64,000 nt of DNA from Chelydra serpentina (lineage: Eukaryota > Chordata > Testudines > Chelydridae). A program made the translations under genes and the position numbers. The DNA lies in the NCBI GenBank assembly GCA_037349315.1, contig JBAIAC010000059.1, positions 14,664,501 to 14,728,500 of the forward strand, written 5' to 3'. The notes beneath the pieces were generated by a model. That model was not told the origin of the DNA. It saw only the letters and a list, made by a program, of their open reading frames with translations, and searched no databases. Positions 56,330 to 64,000 of the stretch are shown here, piece after piece (within the stretch, counting starts at the first letter, position 1; each line of letters opens with the position of its first letter).

Positions 56330-57990
56330 GCCTCACAGGGCTGTCTAAATTGCTTGGGAGTTAGGAAGGCATACAAGCCCTTGAAACAATACAGAATCAG
56401 GTGCACCAGTAGCTTAAAACTAATTTAGCTCCACTCCTCCAGTTTGCACTTCCAAGAGGCACAGCACACAATGGGACCAGTGTGTAGGCAACCTAGCCAA
56501 TTAAATGGCAGAGGAAGTAACACAGCAAGCTTTGAAGAAATGTTGGCCAGTCCTATGACTCATTTAACAATTGCAGCTTATTTTACTGATAGACAGTTTG
56601 GAGATGTGATTATACATGCTCGATAAGGTAAACAAATGTCACAGTCATGGCAGAAGCTGATCATCTCAGGGGTCAGGAAGGAATTTTTCCCTCCATCTGC
56701 ACAGCATTGTGTAACAAGTGTGGCAGAGCACAGGTTAATCTCTCCGTGAAGGCTGTTGCAGGATACAGACTTGACGGACTAATGATCTGACATGGGATTG
56801 CAAATCTGGTGTCTCTGTGTTTAAATGTTTATATGGTTCAAGGCTCTGTCTCTTTCAAATCTGCAAAACAAAGCATTTGCACAGACCACAGTTTTCAAAA
56901 TAAAAACAAAAAGACTCTGCACTGCACTCCATTCATGTGCCTCTCAGAAGTGGCTCTGTTTAAATCAGTGTTGCACACCTCGTAACCAGACTCAATCTTG
57001 CCATCACTACAATGGCTGAGGGAAAAATGTTACAAAAACTGAAATGAAGAAATGACTAGAATTGCAGATTGCAAATGAGCTTGTCTCTAACAAGTGTGAG
57101 AGTTTTGGCAGCAATCATGCTAAACAGGGATTTTCCAAGCTTGGCTGCTAACATGAGATTCCTTGTTTAGGATCACATTGCTTGTAGATTACAGAATTGG
57201 CCACAGAATAGACACACTGCTCAAATGACAGATTTGTCCAACCTGTGCTGTATTACAGGAAACCGAGGCTATGTTTTGTAAACCAGAGATAATATTTTCC
57301 ATCTGCAACCAAGTACAAGATTGATGAAGGACATAAAGAATATTCTGCAGTGGAGAGTGACTGAAAGGGAAGTTGCAAGGCACCAAAATCAGAAAAGGCC
57401 AAGATTACATTTCATTTGTATTTATTGTTTTTATTTCTTCCTTTATCATGTGGTGTTCTGAGCATCAGTATTTGTCTCTCTAGAAACGTACCTCTAGGAA
57501 CCCAACCAAACTAGACCAGCTACCAATAAATAAAAGGATCCATAGAGGCTTTCTGCTGCACTTTAAGAAACAATTACTATTTAGCAGTCAATTTTTGACA
57601 TTTTGCCCAATAACAGATGTAATGCCTTTTCACGGGAAGGCTGCAAAGAGGGATAGAACTAGCATTGCTAAAACTAATGTCTTTCCTAGTATTCTCAAAT
57701 GTAAGTTTGTTTTTTTTCCAGAAAACCCCAAAGCCCCACTGTATGTTACGAAATAAATCTGGAAACAAGAAGCCAGATAGCCCCATAAAGGAGCTTCCTG
57801 GTTCTCATGGTGCCATCCTGTAGCAAATGCTCCCCTCCTCACACCCAGGGACAGTTCCCCCTCTATTAAAATTAAGAAATATTTACATTAGGGTGGCACC
57901 AAAAGACCCCAGGGAGGATTCGGTAAGTGCATGGCCTCCGGCACTGTAGTATCTGAGCAATCTATCTCTAACCTCGTTATCTCTAGCCTG
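56330..57990. other. Non-coding
   Basis: No gene supported. The 60-aa frame at 56444-56626 and the 64- to 70-aa frames at 56825-57842 lack recognisable features. Confidence 0.45.
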
Positions 57991-57994
57991 ACTC

Positions 57995-58126
57995 TTCCCT
58001 GCGCATTTATATCTGCCCCTGGACATTTCCACTGCTTGCATCCGATGAAGTGGGTATTCACCCACGAAAGCTTATGCTCCAATACCTCTGTTAGTCTATA
58101 AGGTGCCACGGGACCCTTTGTCGCTT
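57995..58126 (+). mobile_element. PLE 3' UTR and tail, single copy
   Basis: The sequence runs 'gcctgactcttccctgcgc', 'atttatatctgcccctggac', 'atttccactgcttgcatcc', then GATGAAGTGGGTATTC, CACCCACGAAAGCTTATGC and 'ctataaggtgccacggg', ending 'accctttgtcgct'. It stops at TGTCGC like the short arms of the fold-backs and lacks the 'ggctacccctctgata' end. The hammerhead-like core here has CCGATGA instead of CTGATGA. Confidence 0.85.
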
Positions 58127-58310
58127 GAGCAATTTACAGTCTCGACCCCTGTGAGGTACTATTATTCCTATTTTGCTGATGAGGATCTGAGGCACAGAGA
58201 AGCTACAGGACTGGCTAATGGTCATATCAGAAGTCTATGCCAGAGCAAGGACTTGAACCAGGTCTCCTAAGTCCTAGGCTAGGAACCTAACCACCATATG
58301 ACCCTCTTTC
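58127..58310 (+). mobile_element. L3/MIR-like tail relic
   Basis: 'tattattcctattttgctgatgagg', 'gaggcacagagaagctacag', 'caaggacttgaaccaggtc' and 'ctaaccaccatatgaccc' are in MIR/L3 tail order. Diverged. Confidence 0.6.
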
Positions 58311-58524
58311 CTCTTCTGCACCAGGTGTTATAGTCCCCACCCCTATATTTAGACTTTGTAAGGTGTTCAGCTACCAGGATAACATGCTTGCGATAAATAC
58401 TGAGATACCTTGCTCTCAATGTAATGCTTTTTCAATATCCATTTATTCTTGTAGCAAGAGGAATTAAATAGAGGTTCCCAACTTACCTTTTCTTCTGTAT
58501 TCTTCTTCTTCTTTCTTATATATT

Positions 58525-58632
58525 ATTTGTATTGTGATAGCACCAGTCATGGACCAAGACCTCATTGTGATGGGTGCTGTACAAACACAGAACAAAGATA
58601 GCCCCTCTACCATGGAGCTTACAATCATACTC
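58525..58632 (+). mobile_element. L3-like relic
   Basis: 'gtattgtgatagcaccagtc', 'cattgtgatgggtgctgtac' and 'aaacacagaacaaagatagc', then 'ggagcttacaatca'. Old CR1/L3-like 3' end. Confidence 0.65.
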
Positions 58633-58639
58633 CCTCTAT

Positions 58640-59435
58640 TCAACTCTCCAATGAACTAAACCATCACTTTCTACAGAGAAGTGTTTCCATGCCTTTTATC
58701 ACTCTAGTCATCTCTCTCTGAACCACCTTTATTTCTTCTATAGCTTTTTTCAGATGGGAACTGAACACTGTACTCCAGGTAAGGGCACGCCATTGATTTG
58801 TACAATGACATTTAAATATTTTCAGAGTTATCGAATCCTTTCCTGATGCAGCCTAACATGTTTACCTCTTTTGTTAAAAACCACTGCTGCACACTGAGTA
58901 GAGGCCATAATTGACCTGCCCACAGTGAGGCTCATCTCTTTTTCCTGAATGGGTACCGTTAATTTGGAATCTGCCTCTGCGTATGAGTAGTTTGAGTTAT
59001 TCGTTCCAAAGGGCATTACTTTGCCCTTTTATCAGTGTTGCCAGACCACCATTTAGCTTTACTTTTGCCTTCTGACACATACCCTTTACATTAAGCGTAA
59101 TGTTGCTTAAATTCATGTGGAGGTTTTGTTGTTTTTAAACACAAAGTAGAGCATGCCCCCTGGAAGCTAGCATTAGGTTTGCCCAAATGACTCAGATCTA
59201 TATCCTTTATGCATGCGTGACTTGTGAAAGAGTTAAAGAATGTGGAAGGAGCATCTCCAGTGATGGCTCCTCCTCTTTTCCCCCAGGATGGGAGTCTGTG
59301 GAGCCTCTCCACAGTAACTCTGCATGTCAGGAGAAGGTGAAAGTGTGTGGGGTCCAGGAACAACCATTCTTTGCCACGAACTTTGTGGATTTGCATAGTC
59401 CTGGAAAGATAAAGAAGAGTTAGTGCTGGTTCTTG
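58640..59435. other. Non-coding
   Basis: No gene. The overlapping frames at 58828-59522 (up to 143 aa, minus strand) end inside a repeat and show no domain. Confidence 0.4.
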
Positions 59436-59439
59436 GCCT

Positions 59440-59655
59440 TCTTCTCCTTTACACCAGTGGTTAGAGATCCCACTATGATAGGTACTGCAGGAATACACAG
59501 TCAGAACTAGTCCCTGCCCCAAAAAACTTACGATCTAAATCGACAATGGGTTAAGTGACTTGTCCAAAGTCACAGAGCAGATCAAGGGCAGAGTCAGGAA
59601 TAGAACCCAGGTGTCCTGGTCTAATGCCATATCCAGTAGATCACACTGACTCTCC
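59440..59655 (+). mobile_element. L3-like relic
   Basis: 'cactatgataggtactgcag', 'agtccctgccccaaaaaact', 'gtgacttgtccaaagtcaca' and 'gaacccaggtgtcctggtc', then 'tagatcacactgac', in the expected order. Moderately preserved. Confidence 0.7.
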
Positions 59656-59659
59656 AAAG

Positions 59660-60183
59660 TAAGGTATGGGTTATATGGGGAGATAACTCATGGTAACATA
59701 GCTGCTGTGAAGGAGACTAGAGAGTAGTGAAGAGGGGACCCAGGATTTGCAGGGATAGAGGCTGGTTTCTCCAGGGAGTTTAGCAGTCTGGTGGATTTTC
59801 AACTTGTCTCCTCTGTGAACATGGAAACCCCTTCAAATGAAGGAAGGATTTGGAAGAAGTCCTATGAGGAGAACCTTGTCCAGTCTTAATGAAATCAATG
59901 GCACAGCTCACATCAGTAAAACTAGGCATGTGTTTTCAGGATCAGAGCCATTGTTTGGAAAATGGTCATTGTTATGAAGGGTGTGTGTGGATGGGGAGGG
60001 AGGACTAGAAAGCCCCAGTTTGTAATTTGAAAGTCAAAATAAAATGCATTTTAGGGACAAAAACCTGAATGTAAAGAGCCACACAAGCGTAAATATGGGT
60101 TAGAAAAGTTGGAAACGGGCAGTAAACTGCCAACATGGGTCTTCCAAAGATCAGAGGCAGCACACCTAGGACATTATGCTGCT
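59660..60183. other. Non-coding flank of the Gypsy insertion
   Basis: Nothing recognised. The bases just before the element are CTTGT (60184-60188), the 5-bp target copy. Confidence 0.45.
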
Positions 60184-60188
60184 CTTGT

Positions 60189-60386
60189 TGTTGTGTCCTT
60201 GGGGCAGGAGGTTTAGGAAGAAATCATGTGAGACAAAGAGCTGTGAGCCATGAACGCAGCCATTTATTTTTTACACACACACAACTGAACCAAACCAGCC
60301 AAAACTGGCTGGGCTAACCACTAATAATCACTCAGTTGCCATAGCAACAACAAGGTGCTATTACCATGACAACCAAATACACAACA
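60189..60386 (-). repeat. Gypsy 3' LTR (minus-strand reading)
   Basis: 198 bp, matching 62920-63117 with about 10 substitutions. It begins TGTTGTGTCC and ends ACACAACA. The preceding TSD CTTGT is intact. Confidence 0.95.
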
Positions 60387-60401
60387 TATTCCTTCCCCCT
60401 T
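60387..60401 (-). other. Polypurine tract
   Basis: On the minus strand the bases just before the 3' LTR are AAGGGGGAAGGAATA. A purine run in exactly the position of the plus-strand primer. Confidence 0.8.
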
Positions 60402-60517
60402 AATAAGAACATCCTCTAAATAAAACAAACACTAAACTAGAGAAGGATGGTAAACTGCCACCATTCCCGGCTAAACCCCGGGGATTATTTTGCCCCATAA
60501 CCATGGGTTCACCCTAG

Positions 60518-61425
60518 CTAAAGATCCAGCCATTGAGGAGGTCTTCTGTCTCTAGGTGGATTGCGGTGAACTTCTGGTGTTGTTGCACCCAAAAGTACCT
60601 TGGGCGCAGGCCTGACGGGCTCAGGGTTCATAGCGCGAACGGGTGAGGAGGTGGTATCAGCTTGTTCCGGGCAAGGGGGTATCTCAGCCGCTGGCAGTAA
60701 TGGAGGAGAACAGTCAGGAACAGGTGATTCTTCATTCGGTGTCTCGCCAGAAGAGGTGAAGTCAGACAACTCAACTGAAGATGTGTCCTGAGGACTGGCA
60801 TGACCTGGCAACAACTGATCTACATGACGCTGCCAGGTGAGATTCTCTGCAGTCCGGACTGTGTAGGAAACAGGTCCTGTTTGAGCGATGATCACGGCAG
60901 GGACCCATTTAGCTCCAGAAGTATAATTCTGAGCCAAAGCTGGCTGTCCCGAGCTAAAGGTTCTGTCTTTTGCTCTGGGGGCACATCTGATGACTTGATA
61001 TTGCTGCTGACGTTGCACAATTTGTCTGGGTTCAGAAGGTTTCAGCAGATCAAAGCAAGTGCGCAGATGTCGTCCCATCATTAGAAAGGCCGGGGATGCC
61101 TTGGTCGTAGCATGAGGTGTGTTTCTGTAGGACAGTAAGAAGGTGTCCAGACACTTTTGAATGGAGTGTTGTCCCCTTGCTGATTTCAAAGCTTGTTTCA
61201 TTGTCTGCACAAATCTTTCAGCTAATCCGTTGGTGGATGGATGATATGGTGCTGAAGTGATGTGGTGTATCCCATTTGCCTTCATAACATTTTGAAACTC
61301 CTGAGAGACAAACTGCGGTCCGTTGTCGCTCACAAGTTGTTCTGGCACACCGAAACGACTAAAGAGTCCCAATAGTTTTTGGATCGTACTCTCTTCTCCC
61401 GAAGGCATAATGTATGACCCGACTG
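60518..61425 (-). pseudogene. Gypsy integrase, C-terminal two-thirds
   Basis: An open frame of about 300 codons fused to the RT stub. It begins inside the integrase core (YIMPSGEESTIQKLLGLFSR), so the zinc-binding domain and the first catalytic Asp are missing. The second Asp (LVSDNGPQFVSQEF) and the Glu (NGLAERFVQTMKQAL) are present. A basic/proline-rich C-terminal tail (ENLTWQRHVDQLLPG, then a Pro/Ser-rich region) ends at 60518 shortly before the polypurine tract. Integrase would insert the cDNA; this one should be inactive. Confidence 0.9.
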
Positions 61426-61800
61426 CTCCCACTCCAGAAGGGGAGGCAACAGTATCGATAAAGCCCCTTATGAGTCACAATAGTCAACAGCTCTTGGGAC
61501 TTTTCATCAACGTGCATCTGTAAATACGCTTGACGCAGATCAATCGTACTGAACTTTTGTCCCCCAGCCAGGCCCGCGAAGAGGTCATCTATGCAGGGAA
61601 ACGGGTATTGCTCTGCACACAACACCAGGTTGACAGTGACTTTAAAATCACCACAAATCCGGAGGGAGCCATCTTTCTTCACTATTGGAACTATAGGAGT
61701 GGCCCATGGGCTATGGGTAACTGGTATTAGGACTGGTATTAGGACTCCATTGGTGACCAGGCATGCCAGGTCCGCTTCAACTTTTGGCTTGATGGCATAT
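61425..61800 (-). pseudogene. Gypsy reverse transcriptase, N-terminal fragment
   Basis: KPKVEADLACLVTNGVLIPV, TPIVPIVKKDGSLRICGDF and KFSTIDLRQAYLQMHVDE (motif A with its catalytic Asp), then THKGLYRYCCLPF. A 12-bp tandem duplication (attaggactggt, about 61722-61745) repeats the residues VLIP. The RT stops at the LPFG position; motifs B to E, including YxDD, are gone. The reading frame is lost at the junction with integrase. Confidence 0.9.
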
Positions 61801-62384
61801 GTTTTGTTGCTTTAAGCGGAAGATGCTGTAGCTTTTCTTTATACACAGTTTCGGAGACCAGTGAGACGGCTGCACCGGTGTCCAGTTCCATGCGTATAGG
61901 TTTGCCATCCAACAACGGAGTTACCCAGTATCCATGTGAGCCCACTGCCAAAGACAAAACATGCAGTGGCACTTCTTCTTGTGATGAGGTGTCACCTTGG
62001 TCATCCTGGGTCTGCTCTAGGGTATGCAGGTTCCACTTTTTGGTCGGCCAGACCACAGGCCTCTTTTTCTTTTGTTTACAGGCACACTCAATGTGTCCCT
62101 TTTTGCCATAATGTCGACACACCAGGTCCTTACACCAGCATTCTGATGCCTGGTGACCCGGCTTACCACAGCAGTAACATTCCTAACTCCCCACAGTTTT
62201 GTGGGTAGGTTCTTGTGACACCTTATGCACCCTAGGGGATGCACCGATGTATTGCGCCTCCTTTGTAGCCAGTTCCATGGAGACTGCAATATCAACCGCC
62301 TTCTGTAAGGTAAGCTGAGCCTCTGTCAATAGGCGCTTCCGTATAGCTTCACTGTACAGGCCACACACTAACCTGTCACGCAGG
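61780..62384 (-). pseudogene. Gypsy gag C-terminus and aspartic protease
   Basis: After the frameshift: RLVCGLYSEAIRKRLLTEAQ, then an in-frame TAG at 62183-62185 just before the zinc knuckles. Knuckle 1 is intact, CYCCGKPGHQASEC. Knuckle 2 has lost its second Cys (CRHYGKKGH...). Next is a protease with the catalytic MELDTGAAVSLVSE motif near 61875. The protease is cut short about 20 residues later by a deletion that joins it to the start of RT. Protease would mature the polyprotein. Confidence 0.88.
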
Positions 62385-62385
62385 G

Positions 62386-62763
62386 CATCATTATTATCTC
62401 CTTAAATTCGCAGTGTTCTGCTAGCCTTTTTAAAATTGCTACAAATTGTACAACTGTTTCATCTTCTTTTTGGTCTCTTTTGTGGAACCTATATCTTTCA
62501 GCAATTACCAGTACTTTTGGGGGAAAATGGGACCCCAGGATTTCCAAAATGTCACTGTAGGATGTAGTCTCAGGCTTAACAGGGTGTAGTAAGCTGCATA
62601 GCAGGGAGTAGGTCTTAGCCCCTACAACACTTAAGAATATTGGCACCTTCTTCTCTTCTGTAATGGCATTTGCAATAACAAAAAGCTCAAAATGCTCAGT
62701 ATACACGTGCCATTGCACTATATTCTCCTCAAAAGGTTCCAGTGGCCCTGTGAGTGTAGCCAT
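62386..62763 (-). pseudogene. Gypsy gag, N-terminal part
   Basis: The start chosen is the ATG at 62763 (MATLTGPLEPFEENIVQW), the typical Gypsy gag opening, not the upstream in-frame ATG. It continues with the retrotransposon Gag region GAKTYSLLCSLLHPVKP, FPPKVLVIAERYRFHKR and DETVVQFVAILKRLAEHCEF. At about 62385 a small indel shifts the frame: after EFKEI the expected DALRDRLVCGL continues in another frame. Gag packages the element RNA. Confidence 0.88.
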
Positions 62764-62898
62764 GGTTTTAGTTTCAGGTTTCACAGTCAGTGCAAACAAG
62801 CCAGCTCTCACCCCCTTCCAACAGCTAAAAGATTTTGGTAGTTTTTTTTTCTTGTTACCTTGACTTCTACTTCCTTCTGTTGCTGGGGCAGCACAGGG

Positions 62899-62916
62899 AT
62901 CCCATCCTCGTCGCCA
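62899..62916 (-). other. Primer-binding site, tRNA-Ser(GCU)-like
   Basis: Three bases inside the 5' LTR, the minus strand reads TGGCGACGAGGATGGGAT. Its complement, ending in CCA, is the 3' end of vertebrate tRNA-Ser(GCU) as I remember it, over the whole 18 bases. This sets minus-strand DNA priming and confirms the element's orientation. Confidence 0.85.
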
Positions 62917-62919
62917 CTT

Positions 62920-63117
62920 TGTTGTATCCTTGGGGCAGCAGGTTTAGGAAGAAATCATGTGAGACACAGAGCTGTGAGCCATGAATGCAGCCATTTATTT
63001 TTTACGCACACTGAACTGAACCAAACCAGCCAAAACTGGCTGGGCTATCCCCTAATAATCACTCAGTTGCCATAGCAACAACAAGGTGCTATTACCACGA
63101 CAACCAAATACACAACA
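62920..63117 (-). repeat. Gypsy 5' LTR (minus-strand reading)
   Basis: 198 bp, ending in TG...CA inverted dinucleotides (TGTTGTATCC at the low-coordinate end, ACACAACA at the high end). It differs from the other LTR at about 10 positions (about 95% identity), with no indel. The 5-bp TSD CTTGT follows at 63118. Confidence 0.95.
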
Positions 63118-63122
63118 CTTGT

Positions 63123-64000
63123 GCTGCACAGATGTCCATACAAATTTCACACTTATGCAAGGGAATCCTCAAAAGCACAGAATCTGGCTAAAATTCTTTC
63201 TTCCAGACTGAATCCTGCAGCAGTCATAAGAGTTTGTCTTAACTGCTATGTGAAAAATGCACCATGTTTAAATTGGGTAGTACACTGCTCAAATGTACTG
63301 GTTAACTCGCTGATTTCAGAAAACTCACCGAAGCTTCTGACATAGCTGTATTTAGTGGGTGTACAGGAGAGGAGCACCTTGCACAGATTTCTGCTTCTGA
63401 AGTCCTAATGCAGTGACACCAGTCTAAGGCCAGGCTCTAACCAAGTTTCTTAAACACATGTATAAAATGTTGTTTAAAAGTACATCCTGTGCACGTAGGT
63501 TAACAATTGAGTTGACTGCAAAATTTCATTTAGAAAGCATGTATTTTTAGCTATCAGGAGAAGAAATCCAATTTTCTTTTAATGATTCAACAGCAATAAA
63601 ATAGCCAGACAGATTCAAGGAAAAATTTTAATGCCAAACAACATTGCTTCCCAACATAGTATGGCAAACTTTCTCCCAGAGCAAACTTTTCCAGTGATGT
63701 TATAATCTATTGAAAACCAGGGTTATATGATGGAAATGTTGGCAGACTCTAGTTGCATTTCTAGAGGGTGCCACTCTAATAAAATATTCATCCTACTAGA
63801 CTAATCACCCGTGCATTTAACGTTTGCTGAAAAATCAGAGATGACTCTCCTTTATTCTTGCTAAAGAGTGTTTAGAACTTGGGTATTAGAATTGTGTCGC
63901 AGTTGCCAAAAGTGAGATCCCTACAGCTGTTTCATCTAATCATTTTCAGTCCATTTAATCTCCCTATGTAGTCTGTGTTCCTTCCTTCCACCTCATCCAT
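63123..64000. other. Non-coding end of window
   Basis: AT-rich sequence beyond the Gypsy TSD. No gene or clear repeat. Confidence 0.45.

Larger units (their letters stand above)
60189..63117 (-). mobile_element. Gypsy LTR retrotransposon, internally deleted
   Basis: A 2.9-kb insertion read on the minus strand. Identical 5-bp target duplications CTTGT lie outside (60184-60188 and 63118-63122). Two 198-bp LTRs, a tRNA-type primer-binding site, a polypurine tract, gag, protease, partial RT and partial integrase are present in Gypsy order. The internal region is about 2.5 kb, roughly half the usual size. Two deletions are visible: one between protease and the start of RT, and one from the middle of RT to the middle of integrase, removing the YxDD box, RNase H and the first integrase Asp. 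It cannot act autonomously. Confidence 0.95.

Noticed and set aside
58828..59522. Minus-strand frame of 143 aa as a host gene
   Set aside because: It has no recognisable domain, no splice context, and ends within a repeat-derived region.
62370..62811. Upstream ATG at 62811 as gag start
   Set aside because: The 16 extra residues do not resemble a gag N-terminus; the ATG at 62763 gives the usual Gypsy opening.

Overview
The window is vertebrate nuclear DNA, most likely from a cryptodiran turtle. It carries a tRNA-headed SINE with a CR1-like tail at 50542-50745, of the kind known from cryptodiran turtles. It also has several CR1 LINE copies with the characteristic 3' end, MIR/L3-type amniote relics, and many Penelope-like (PLE) tails of a type common in turtle genomes. 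The species call rests on repeat families recognised from memory. Crocodilian or bird DNA fits less well.

No complete host gene is visible. The only candidate host coding sequence is a 60-codon open stretch at 32281-32460 (+) that ends exactly at a strong GTAAGT splice donor, so the window is probably intergenic or inside a large intron. Everything else that encodes protein is transposon-derived. No rRNA gene, tRNA gene or CRISPR array is visible.

Layout. 0-14 kb: AT-rich DNA with two hAT-type elements (694-938, 1159-1559), two TA-flanked MITEs (5682, 5988), a PLE tail (7949) and scattered MIR/L3 remnants. 14.6-16.1 kb: a decayed Gypsy retrotransposon relic. 16.6-18.1 kb: a 222-bp direct duplication. 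22-26 kb: short palindromic repeats and a hAT MITE with 8-bp target-site duplications (TSDs). 26.4-29.5 kb: a nearly complete PLE with 13-bp TSDs, a damaged RT active site and a GC-rich hAT MITE inserted in it. 32-38 kb: the candidate exon, two fold-back PLE insertions, a Harbinger-type MITE split by CR1, an L2-like relic and CR1 pieces. 40-42.7 kb: a 5'-truncated PLE with a hammerhead-like tail motif, a microsatellite, a MIR and a CpG-rich Harbinger-type MITE. 44-48.8 kb: a second fold-back family and nested MITEs. 50.5-52.6 kb: the turtle SINE and a CR1 inserted into an older relic. 56-58 kb: more PLE tails. 60.2-63.1 kb: a structurally complete but internally deleted Gypsy element on the minus strand, with 198-bp LTRs, 5-bp TSDs, a tRNA-Ser-type primer site and a polypurine tract.

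The most notable signals are the fold-back PLE insertions, whose two arms share private variants and which carry 14-15 bp TSDs; the hammerhead-like core in the PLE tail; several unrelated-looking palindromic families that share one core palindrome; and the compact deleted Gypsy element that has kept all its cis-acting sequences.
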